Positions 1 to 5,375 of a DNA stretch of 5,375 bases are shown piece by piece (the stretch's first letter is position 1; each line of letters starts with the position of its first letter). Below the pieces are notes generated by a model, which saw only the letters and a list, made by a program, of their open reading frames with translations, was not told where the DNA came from and made no database searches. The position numbers and the translations under genes were made by a program. This DNA comes from an uncultured Oxalobacteraceae bacterium (GTDB taxonomy: Bacteria; Pseudomonadota; Gammaproteobacteria; Burkholderiales; Burkholderiaceae): NCBI GenBank assembly GCA_946478765.1, contig CAMLDH010000279.1:1-5375 (forward strand). Reading direction: 5' to 3'.

Positions 1-310
1 TTGTGCCACCCGATGTTGTGCCACCCGATGTTGTGCCACCCGATGTTGTGCCACCTGTCGTTGCACCGCTACCTGACGTGCCGCCTGGCACTGTGCCTCC
101 TGGTAACGTGCCGCCAGAGGAAGTGCCGCCTGACAAGGTATCGCCGGATGATGTGCCGCCCGATGCAGTGCCGCCCGCTCGCGTTCCGCCGGGCTGTGTT
201 CCGCTCGGCACGGCGCCACTCGATGAAGTCGCTCCCGGGGCAGATCCACCCGATGATGTGGCGCCGGATGTGGTGTCACTTGAGGTCGTGCCGCCGGATA
301 CATTTCCGCC
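1..310 (-). repeat. 15-bp tandem repeat array encoding pentapeptides
   Basis: A 15-bp period can be followed without a break from 310 to the window edge: 20 full units plus 10 bases. Units at 11-25, 26-40 and 41-55 are identical (cgatgttgtgccacc on the plus strand, reading GGTTS on the minus strand), and 1-10 matches the start of another copy. Units farther from the edge diverge but keep the frame (GGTSS, GGTLP, GGTVP, GGTAS, GGTRA, SGTQP, GATSS, SDTTS, GGNVS). The identical units suggest recent duplication at the C-terminal side. Because the unit is five codons, changes in copy number would alter protein length without breaking the frame. The array probably continues outside the window. Confidence 0.93.
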
Positions 311-610
311 GCCCAGAGAATAGCCGCCATACGATTTGTTGCTGGATGTTGTTCCTCCGCCTGAAGATGTGCTGCCCGTACCCGGTGCTGTGCCGGCTCC
401 CGACGTCGCGCCTGAACCGCTCGGCGTCACCGAGGAACCGCTCATGCCCGAGGTGGCGCCGGACGTGGTTCCCGTCCCGCCCGATGTTGTGCCTGTGGTG
501 CCTGTCGTGCTCGCGCCCTGCCCGGTCGATCCGGTGCTGCCTGTAGTCGTCTGTGCCAGCGCAATGCCAGTGCAAAGCGTAATCGTTATTGCACCCAGAA
601 ATTGCTTCAT
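1..610 (-). CDS. Exported Gly/Ser/Thr-rich pentapeptide-repeat protein, C-terminus beyond the window
   Basis: I do not recognise this family. The ATG at 610 follows GGAGGT with 6 nt between GGAGG and the start, and 203 codons stay open to the window edge. Residues 1-19 form a signal peptide (MKQFLGAITITLCTGIALA) with an ALA|Q signal peptidase I site. Cys13 is not in a lipobox. Residues 20-100 are low-complexity Thr/Gly/Ser with a short aromatic stretch (NKSYGGYSLGGG) near 89-100. Residues 101-200 are 20 pentapeptides close to GGTxS or GGTxP, and the next repeat is cut by the edge. The mature part seen has almost no charged residues. This points to an exported, flexible or fibrous protein, perhaps a surface, matrix or spacer protein; that role is inference. 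The plus strand is also open here, but it lacks the ribosome binding site and signal peptide, so the minus strand is preferred. Confidence 0.75.
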   Translation of the reverse strand, partial: MKQFLGAITITLCTGIALAQTTTGSTGSTGQGASTTGTTGTTSGGTGTTSGATSGMSGSSVTPSGSGATSGAGTAPGTGSTSSGGGTTSSNKSYGGYSLGGGNVSGGTTSSDTTSGATSSGGSAPGATSSSGAVPSGTQPGGTRAGGTASGGTSSGDTLSGGTSSGGTLPGGTVPGGTSGSGATTGGTTSGGTTSGGTTSGGT

Positions 611-613
611 TGC

Positions 614-621
614 TCACCTCC
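614..621 (-). promoter_or_regulatory. Strong ribosome binding site of the repeat-protein gene
   Basis: On the minus strand GGAGGTGA lies just ahead of the ATG at 610, with 6 nt between GGAGG and the start. It is close to a full match to the 16S rRNA 3' end. It settles both the start codon and the coding strand of the repeat protein. Confidence 0.85.
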
Positions 622-669
622 GAAAATAAGATTCGAACGTCCACCTTAGTCGCTGACACATGGGTGGAT

Positions 670-683
670 TTGAGCTAGCTCAA
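670..683. promoter_or_regulatory. 14-bp perfect palindrome, possible operator
   Basis: TTGAGCTAGCTCAA is a perfect palindrome with no spacer. It ends 59 bp upstream of the repeat-protein start. A dimeric regulator could bind such a site, and the position fits control of the minus-strand gene. I see no convincing -35/-10 pair next to it, so the regulatory role is inferred from symmetry and position alone. Confidence 0.4.
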
Positions 684-817
684 GCGATGGGACATTATCG
701 TGCAGCCATATGCGGAGAGGGCCCAGAAATTTTTTGCAACTAACATGATGGCGTGCATGTTGATGTACGCGCAATTGATGGCGCATCGGCAACAGGGAAA
801 GAACGATCGGCTGCATG

Positions 818-981
818 CTCGATACTGCGCACCATTATTCTCACGGAACCGATTTCAAAACCGTCAATCCGAAGGGTATGTGCCAGTCCTGCAGGTGGAT
901 AAGGGACAGATTCTTTCCGGAGGGCCGGCAATTGTGCAATGCCTGGCGGATTACGTGCCGCAGAAACACTTGCCGCAATGA
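818..981 (+). pseudogene. Frameshifted remnant of a glutathione S-transferase gene
   Basis: In frame 2, positions 842-877 read HGTDFKTVNPKG; in frame 1, positions 877-978 continue with YVPVLQVDKGQ, then GGPAIVQCLADYVPQKHLPQ and a stop at 979-981. Joined, they match the end of the GST N-terminal thioredoxin-fold domain (NPKGxVPxLxxDDGxxLTEGxAIxQYLAD), including the cis-Pro region. One missing T near 877 explains the shift. The Glu-Ser/Glu-Gly glutathione-binding position reads Gly-Gly (SGG where TEG is usual). The first half of the domain is not recognisable and the helical C-terminal domain is absent, so no working enzyme can be made. A GTG at 700 opens a 93-codon frame through the second part, but its first half resembles nothing I know. 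The homology boundary at 818 is approximate. Confidence 0.7.
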
Positions 982-1001
982 ATGCCATCAATGAATGCCA
1001 T
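976..1001. repeat. 13-bp perfect tandem duplication
   Basis: The unit caatgaatgccat occurs twice back to back, at 976-988 and 989-1001. The first copy contains the stop codon of the GST remnant (979-981). It looks like a slippage duplication at the broken edge of the pseudogene. I see no function for it. Confidence 0.85.
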
Positions 1002-1128
1002 AACAGTATGTAACAAGCGTGCGGCCGATTATCCGGCCATCTGTGCTTGCTGATGGGCAAGGATTGATTGAAGCCGCCGCATGAACTGCGGACGACCTGC
1101 GACCCGCCATGTAAATGCCGACCGGCCC

Positions 1129-2292
1129 ATGAAAGAAAACCGCAATTCCAATCCACACAATCATCGTATCGCATTGGTGCTGCAAGGCGGCGGCGCGCTG
1201 GGAGCCTATCAAGCCGGCGTATATCAGGCCTTGCACGAACATGCGCTAACCCCGGACTGGGTAGTGGGCACCTCGATCGGCGCGATCAATGGCGCCATCA
1301 TTGCCGGCAATCGGCGCGACAAGTGTCTGGAGCGTCTCAAGCAGTTCTGGCATGACATATCGTTCGCCGATGTGATCGATATGCGCAAAGTGCCCGATCC
1401 CGCGCGCCAATTCAATATCCGGCTGTCGACCATCAAAGCGGTGTGGCAAGGGGTACCGGGCTTTTTCACGCCGCGCATCCCGGATCTGTTCGCGGCGAAC
1501 CTGCCGGTGCCGCCGGAAACGGCGAGCTTTTACGATACCAGCGATTTGGAAAAGTCCCTCGGGAAGCTGGTCGATTTCGACTACCTTAATTCGCCCGGCG
1601 GCATCCGCCTGACCATGCATGCAATGCAGGTCACCGCCGGCAAACTGGTGACCTTCGATAACCGGGAGCACACGCTCGGCATCGAACACGTGATGGCCAG
1701 CGGTGCGTTGCCGCCGGGCTTTCCGCCGATACGCATCGACGGCGAGCTGTACTGGGATGGCGGCCTGTTTTCCAATACGCCGCTGGAAACCGTGCTGGAC
1801 GATGAGCCGCGGGTCGACACGCTGTGTTTCATGGTGGATCTGTGGAGTGCGGAAGGACCGGAGCCGCGTACCTTCGACGAAGTGCAGACCCGTCAGAAAG
1901 ACGTGACCTATGCCTCGCGCTCCAAACGCCACATCGAGAACTATCTGCGCATGCATAACTTGCGGCGCATGGTGCGCGCGCTGCATAAAAGACTGCCCGC
2001 TGAATTGCAGAGGGAAAGCGATTTGAAGGACATCGAATTGGTCGGCGGCGATACCACCATGCATATCGTGCGGCTTGCTTATGCGGGACGCGACTGGAAC
2101 ATGGCGTCGAAGGATATCAATTTTTCCAGGGGCTCGATCGAGTGGCGCTGGGAGCAGGGTTATCAGGATGCGGTGCGCGCGCTCGAGCATGCGGCGTGGG
2201 TGTCTTTCGTTCCTGCCGAGACCGGCCTGGTGGTGCATGAACTGATGCCGGATAGCGCAGATTCGTACCGTGCAGCCTACGCAAAAAAATGA
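1129..2292 (+). CDS. Patatin-like phospholipase with C-terminal DUF3734 region
   Basis: This is a predicted lipid acyl hydrolase with a Ser-Asp dyad. Numbering from the ATG at 1129 (387 aa), the oxyanion-hole motif QGGGALGAYQAG is at 19-30, the nucleophile elbow GTSIG has Ser49, and the catalytic Asp is Asp210 in YWDGGLFSN. Residues about 245-357 (RQKDVTYASRSKRHIENY onward, with TTMHIVRL) match the DUF3734 region of proteobacterial patatin-like proteins. All catalytic motifs are intact and the length is normal. There is no signal peptide or membrane segment, so a cytoplasmic or membrane-associated enzyme is likely; the substrate cannot be read from sequence. The start is uncertain: the in-frame ATG at 1081 adds 16 residues, and neither has a good ribosome binding site (AAGGA at 1059-1063 is 17 nt before 1081). 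I chose 1129 because it leaves a short tail before the first conserved strand. The gene stands alone, convergent with the cyclic-di-GMP gene 59 bp away. Confidence 0.9.
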   Translation: MKENRNSNPHNHRIALVLQGGGALGAYQAGVYQALHEHALTPDWVVGTSIGAINGAIIAGNRRDKCLERLKQFWHDISFADVIDMRKVPDPARQFNIRLSTIKAVWQGVPGFFTPRIPDLFAANLPVPPETASFYDTSDLEKSLGKLVDFDYLNSPGGIRLTMHAMQVTAGKLVTFDNREHTLGIEHVMASGALPPGFPPIRIDGELYWDGGLFSNTPLETVLDDEPRVDTLCFMVDLWSAEGPEPRTFDEVQTRQKDVTYASRSKRHIENYLRMHNLRRMVRALHKRLPAELQRESDLKDIELVGGDTTMHIVRLAYAGRDWNMASKDINFSRGSIEWRWEQGYQDAVRALEHAAWVSFVPAETGLVVHELMPDSADSYRAAYAKK

Positions 2293-2347
2293 GGCAGGCG
2301 GCAACTGCGTGAAGGGGCGATGTACAAAAGCGAATACGCCTGAATGC

Positions 2348-2367
2348 GGCCTCAGTTCGGGGAGGCC
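2348..2367. other. Inverted repeat at the junction of the convergent genes
   Basis: GGCCTC (2348-2353) and GAGGCC (2362-2367) form a perfect 6-bp stem with an 8-nt loop. It overlaps the TGA stop of the minus-strand gene (2354-2352) and lies 56 bp past the patatin stop. It could end transcription from both sides, but neither strand has a T-tract after the stem, so it is not a classical intrinsic terminator. Confidence 0.3.
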
Positions 2368-5222
2368 ATCAATTCCGGCACATGCAGCGCGAATCCCTGG
2401 GCGTAATCGATCCCGATGTGCTGCAGCCGCTGCAGCACATCGTCGCTTTCGACAAACTTGGCAATGCATTTAACGCCGGCCACTTTGGCGATCCGGTGTA
2501 TCGATTCCACCATCGCGCAATCGATCGCGTCTTTCGCGATGTTTTTGACAATGCTGCCGTCGATTTTCAGGAAATCGACGGGCAGCGACTTCACATAGCT
2601 GAACGCGCCCGCTGCATTGCCGAAATCATCCAGTGCGAAGCGGCAGCCGAACGCCTTCAGCGTTTGCATGAAATGCATCACGCGCGGCAGATGCGTGATC
2701 GCGGCGGCTTCGGCAATGTCAAAACAAATTCGGTGCGGCGGGATGCCGCTTGCGTGCAGTTCTCGCACGACAAACTCCTGAAACCCGGCATCGGCGAGCG
2801 CGGCGCCCGATATATTGATCGCGACAAAGGATTGGGGATCGGCGTCGAACAACGCAGTCGGCGGGCGACGGCACAAATGTTCGATCACCCAGCGGTCGAT
2901 CGCCGGCAACAACCCGTGGCGCCCGGCAGGTGGAATGAATGCCATCGGCAATAGAATGCGGCCCTGCTCGTCCCGGTAGCGCAGCAACATCTCGTGATGC
3001 GGCGTCGCGCTGCCGTCTGCGATCGGCTGAATCTTCTGGCGATACATCGAGAACCGGCTTTGCTCGACCGCCTTTTGCAGGCGCGCGACCCAATCGATGC
3101 GGACATCGCGCTCGCGCATTGCGCCGCTATCGCATTCAAACACTTGCACGCAATTGCGGCCGCGGTCCTTGGCGATATGGCACGCGGTGTCGGCGCCGCT
3201 CAAGAGCGATTGCACATCCTGCGATTGGTCGGTGATCGCGATCAATCCGATGCTGACGCCGACACTGAACATTTTCCCGTCCCACTCGAAGCGGAACGCG
3301 CGCACGATGTCGATCAAATGCTGCGCGATGTCGAGCGCCCGTTGCTGCGCACAGCCTTCGAGCAAAATGCCGAATTCATCGCCGCCCAGGCGCGCCAGCG
3401 TATCGGACTTGCGGGTGTTGCTCGATAACAGGCGCGACAACTGGCGCAGCAGCTGGTCGCCGGCCAAGTGGCCGCATGTGTCGTTGACGATCTTGAACTG
3501 GTCCAGATCCAGAAACAGCAAGGCATGATGCGCATGCGCGGCGTGCGCCGAGTGCAACAGGCGCGCTGCGACCGATTCGAATTCGGTGCGATTGTACAAG
3601 CCGGTCAATACATCGCGACTGGCTTGAAAGCTGATTTTTTGCGTCAAGGCGCGCGCCTCCGTGACGTCATGAAATACCATCACGACACCGCTCAAGCGGC
3701 CGTCCCTGAGCTTGATCGGCGCGGCCGAATTCTCGATGTAATATTCGATGCCGTTTTTCGCGATCAATACCGTATTGCTGGCGAGTCCGCAGATTTTCCC
3801 CTCGCTCAGTGCTCTTTGCACCGGGCTTTCCACGAGCTCGCGCGTGGTTTCGTCGACGATCACGAAGACATGTTCCAGCGGCAATCCGCCGGCATCCTTG
3901 CCGGACCATCCGGTCAGCCGTTCCGCCATGGGATTCAGATACGTGATACGGGCGTCGGCATCAGTGGTAATGACTGCATCGCCGATCGATTGCAAGGTGA
4001 TGTGCGCCAGATCCTTTTCGGCAAACAACGCCTCTTCCATTTTCTTGCGTTGCGTGATGTCTTCGATTTTCGCAATGAAATAGAGCGGCTTGCCGTCTGC
4101 ATTGCGCACCAGCGAAGAGCTGAGCATCACCGGCACGATATGCCCCTCCTTGTGGAAATAGCGCTTTTCCATCTGGTAGGTTTTCAGTTGATCGGCCAAT
4201 ACCAGTTGCACGAACGTCTGATCGATCGCCAGGTCGTCCGGATGCGTGAGCCGCTGGGACGAAGTGGCCAGCAATTCGCTTTCCGCATAGCCGATCATGT
4301 CGCACAAGGGCTGATTGACCTTGCGCCATTTTCCCTGCAATGAAATCAACGCCATGCCGATCGGCGCATGGTCGAATGCGCCGCGAAAGCGCGCTTCGCT
4401 TTCCTGCATCACTTCCCTGTTCCGATGGCGTTCCGTGGTGTCGCGCATCACGCCGGCAAACATGCGGCGGCCGTCTAAATTGATTTCGGTAATCGTCAAT
4501 TCCAGCGGAAACAGTTTCCCGTCCTTGCGCAGGCCGCGCACTTCCTGCGCCGCCTGCCCGATAAAATTGCCGGCGCCGGTGGCCAGATAGTGGGCGAAGC
4601 CATCGGCCTGCCGCGCCGATTCCGTGGCCGAGCGCATAAGGGTTTTCAATGGCCGACCGCGCAACTCGCACGCGTCGTAGCCGAAGATGCCGCAAGCGGC
4701 CGGATTGACCGATTCGATGACGCGGTGTTCGTCCGCCAGGATGATGCCATCCGTCACGCCCATGAACAGATATTCATACTTGCGTTCGAGTTGCGACAGC
4801 GCTGCTTGCGCCGATTCTTTTTCCTCGATCGCATGGTGCTCGCGCAGGGTTTTCTTCAGGACGGTCGGCAGCAGCGCCAGATAGTTGCCGCGCCCATCCT
4901 TGAACAGATAATCCTGCACCCCGACGCGCATTGCTTCCAGCACCGCCGCCTCATCGTTTTGCGCAATCAGCATCAGTACCGGCGCGGCATGGCCGGGCAT
5001 TGCATGCAAGGCCTGAAAGCATTCGAGACCGCTCATGTCGGACAGCAGGTAGTCGAGGATGATGCAGTGCGGTTGCAGTACGCCGATTTTGGCAAGCGCG
5101 GCCTGCCCGGAATCGCAAAAATCGAGTTCCCAATTCAGTTCCGCAGTGGCGAGCGCACCACGCTGCGCGTGCTGGTCGTCCGCGCCGTTGCCAACCACGA
5201 GAATTTTGGTGGCGCGCTTCAC
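2352..5222 (-). CDS. Cyclic-di-GMP signalling protein, REC-PAS-PAS-PAS-GGDEF-EAL
   Basis: The protein has 956 aa from the GTG at 5222. Domains: receiver 5-125, PAS about 141-265, 272-395 and 397-523, GGDEF 530-695, EAL 708-950. No transmembrane segment is visible, so it is probably cytosolic. The GGDEF domain looks active for making cyclic-di-GMP: DVLTGLYNR, FLDLDQFK (Asp572), GGDEF at 613-617, and an RxxD inhibition site at 604-607, the usual five residues upstream. In the EAL domain the ExLLR motif (Glu744), Asn803, Asp865-Asp866, Lys886 and Gln942 are kept, but FEITE reads FDIAE (Asp835) and ExVE reads KFVE (Lys922), so hydrolysis is probably weak or lost. The receiver keeps Asp57 and Lys108 but has Gly11-Asn12 for the acidic pair and Ile86 for the switch Thr/Ser. 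The frame is open up to 5345, but that stretch crosses the leader region and looks non-coding; GTG 5222 starts directly before the first receiver strand (VKRATKILVV). No kinase gene is nearby. Confidence 0.93.
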   Translation of the reverse strand: MKRATKILVVGNGADDQHAQRGALATAELNWELDFCDSGQAALAKIGVLQPHCIILDYLLSDMSGLECFQALHAMPGHAAPVLMLIAQNDEAAVLEAMRVGVQDYLFKDGRGNYLALLPTVLKKTLREHHAIEEKESAQAALSQLERKYEYLFMGVTDGIILADEHRVIESVNPAACGIFGYDACELRGRPLKTLMRSATESARQADGFAHYLATGAGNFIGQAAQEVRGLRKDGKLFPLELTITEINLDGRRMFAGVMRDTTERHRNREVMQESEARFRGAFDHAPIGMALISLQGKWRKVNQPLCDMIGYAESELLATSSQRLTHPDDLAIDQTFVQLVLADQLKTYQMEKRYFHKEGHIVPVMLSSSLVRNADGKPLYFIAKIEDITQRKKMEEALFAEKDLAHITLQSIGDAVITTDADARITYLNPMAERLTGWSGKDAGGLPLEHVFVIVDETTRELVESPVQRALSEGKICGLASNTVLIAKNGIEYYIENSAAPIKLRDGRLSGVVMVFHDVTEARALTQKISFQASRDVLTGLYNRTEFESVAARLLHSAHAAHAHHALLFLDLDQFKIVNDTCGHLAGDQLLRQLSRLLSSNTRKSDTLARLGGDEFGILLEGCAQQRALDIAQHLIDIVRAFRFEWDGKMFSVGVSIGLIAITDQSQDVQSLLSGADTACHIAKDRGRNCVQVFECDSGAMRERDVRIDWVARLQKAVEQSRFSMYRQKIQPIADGSATPHHEMLLRYRDEQGRILLPMAFIPPAGRHGLLPAIDRWVIEHLCRRPPTALFDADPQSFVAINISGAALADAGFQEFVVRELHASGIPPHRICFDIAEAAAITHLPRVMHFMQTLKAFGCRFALDDFGNAAGAFSYVKSLPVDFLKIDGSIVKNIAKDAIDCAMVESIHRIAKVAGVKCIAKFVESDDVLQRLQHIGIDYAQGFALHVPELMASPN

Positions 5223-5224
5223 GC

Positions 5225-5254
5225 TTAGGGCGCCACACGAGGAAAACGGATCAC
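5225..5254 (-). CDS. Possible 9-codon leader ORF ahead of the cyclic-di-GMP gene
   Basis: On the minus strand AAGGAG (5265-5260) is followed after 5 nt by GTG at 5254. This opens VIRFPRVAP and stops at TAA (5227-5225), only 2 nt before the GTG start of the large gene. The large gene has no good ribosome binding site of its own, so re-initiation after this mini-ORF would explain its translation. A second mini-ORF, ATG 5283 to TGA 5251 (MQAFLPKEMP), overlaps it by GTGA. The peptides resemble nothing I know; translational coupling is an inference from spacing. Confidence 0.35.
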   Translation of the reverse strand: MIRFPRVAP

Positions 5255-5259
5255 GGCAT

Positions 5260-5265
5260 CTCCTT
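5260..5265 (-). promoter_or_regulatory. Ribosome binding site AAGGAG in the leader of the cyclic-di-GMP gene
   Basis: This is the only strong Shine-Dalgarno match upstream of the 2352-5222 gene. It lies 37 nt before GTG 5222, too far to serve it directly, but 5 nt before the GTG at 5254, which is in another frame. Either it serves a leader ORF, or an indel has separated it from the original start. Confidence 0.6.
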
Positions 5266-5302
5266 CGGCAAAAAGGCTTGCATGACGATTCCGAAATGAC
5301 AG

Positions 5303-5323
5303 CCCGATCCGTAGCGGATCGGG
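5303..5323. repeat. 9-bp perfect inverted repeat, 3-nt loop, in the leader region
   Basis: CCCGATCCG (5303-5311) and CGGATCGGG (5315-5323) flank the 3-nt loop TAG. In RNA this would be a very stable hairpin. No T-tract follows on either strand, so an intrinsic terminator is not well supported. If the -10 box at 5337-5332 is real, the hairpin sits at the very 5' end of the mRNA, where it could protect the message or affect translation. It could also be a protein-binding site. Confidence 0.6.
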
Positions 5324-5331
5324 TCAAGCCG

Positions 5332-5337
5332 ATCATA
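5332..5337 (-). promoter_or_regulatory. Candidate -10 box of the cyclic-di-GMP gene
   Basis: TATGAT on the minus strand matches the sigma-70 -10 consensus at five of six bases. Transcription would start near 5325, about 100 nt before GTG 5222. I see no good -35 box about 17 bp upstream, so the promoter would need an activator or another sigma factor. The call is weak. Confidence 0.3.
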
Positions 5338-5364
5338 GCATGCAATTTGCCGCATTTTGCATGC
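5338..5364. promoter_or_regulatory. 8-bp inverted repeat with 11-bp spacer, possible operator
   Basis: GCATGCAA (5338-5345) and TTGCATGC (5357-5364) are perfect inverted arms whose centres are 19 bp apart, near two helical turns. The element abuts the candidate -10 box on its upstream side, where a regulator of the cyclic-di-GMP gene would bind. Each arm contains the self-palindrome GCATGC. Regulator and direction of effect are unknown. Confidence 0.4.
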
Positions 5365-5375
5365 GAGCCATTGCA

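Noticed and set aside
1..310. CRISPR array
   Set aside because: The repeats are contiguous 15-bp coding units with no spacers.
1..546. Open plus-strand frames at the left edge, one Pro-rich (PPDVVPPDVV) and one Cys/Arg-rich
   Set aside because: They are by-products of the GC-rich 15-bp repeat read on the other strand. Neither has a start signal inside the window, while the minus frame has a strong ribosome binding site and a signal peptide.
700..981. Intact 93-aa protein from the GTG at 700
   Set aside because: Only the last third matches GST, and the preceding GST sequence lies in a different frame, so this is a chance fusion across a pseudogene.
1023..1038. Short inverted repeat GGCCG...CGGCC upstream of the patatin gene
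   Set aside because: A 5-bp GC-rich stem with a 6-nt loop is expected by chance at this base composition, and no T-tract follows.
1246..2469. 407-codon open frame antisense to the patatin gene
   Set aside because: It overlaps a gene with intact catalytic motifs and the end of the EAL gene, and its translation is Arg/His-rich with no recognisable domain. It is a GC-rich shadow frame.
3468..4343. 291-codon plus-strand frame inside the cyclic-di-GMP gene
   Set aside because: It is antisense to well-conserved PAS and GGDEF coding sequence and shows no domain or start signal.
5223..5345. N-terminal extension of the cyclic-di-GMP protein to the ATG at 5345
   Set aside because: The 41 extra residues would be encoded by the inverted repeats and the leader, are Cys/Arg-rich and resemble no domain. 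The receiver fold starts directly after GTG 5222.

Overview
The window looks like chromosomal DNA of a GC-rich betaproteobacterium. Burkholderiales, perhaps Oxalobacteraceae, is my best guess from codon use and from the patatin/DUF3734 and REC-PAS-GGDEF-EAL protein types. I could not run a search to confirm it. I see no phage, insertion sequence, tRNA, rRNA or CRISPR.

Layout. (1) Positions 1-610, minus strand: the 5' part of a gene for an exported, almost uncharged Gly/Ser/Thr-rich protein. It has a strong ribosome binding site, a signal peptide and at least 20 tandem pentapeptides encoded by a 15-bp repeat. The gene runs off the left edge. (2) Positions 611-1128: a non-coding stretch of about 520 bp. 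It holds a 14-bp perfect palindrome upstream of the repeat-protein gene, the frameshifted remnant of a glutathione S-transferase gene, and a 13-bp tandem duplication over the end of that remnant. (3) Positions 1129-2292, plus strand: an intact patatin-like phospholipase with a C-terminal DUF3734 region. (4) Positions 2352-5222, minus strand and convergent with the patatin gene: a 956-residue cyclic-di-GMP protein, REC-PAS-PAS-PAS-GGDEF-EAL. (5) Positions 5223-5375: its leader region, with a possible -10 box, two inverted repeats and two tiny ORFs that overlap or nearly touch each other and the gene start.

The three genes do not form an operon; each seems to have its own expression signals. 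The signalling protein is the most informative. Its GGDEF active site and RxxD inhibition site are intact, but the receiver domain has lost its acidic metal-binding pair and its switch Thr/Ser, and the EAL domain has changes in two conserved catalytic motifs. I infer a PAS-tuned diguanylate cyclase with impaired phosphodiesterase and no normal phosphorelay input. The repeat protein could be a surface or matrix protein, but nothing in the sequence ties it to cyclic-di-GMP.

I did not find a clearly new multi-gene system. The best leads are the pentapeptide-repeat protein, the doubly degenerate signalling protein and its leader region.
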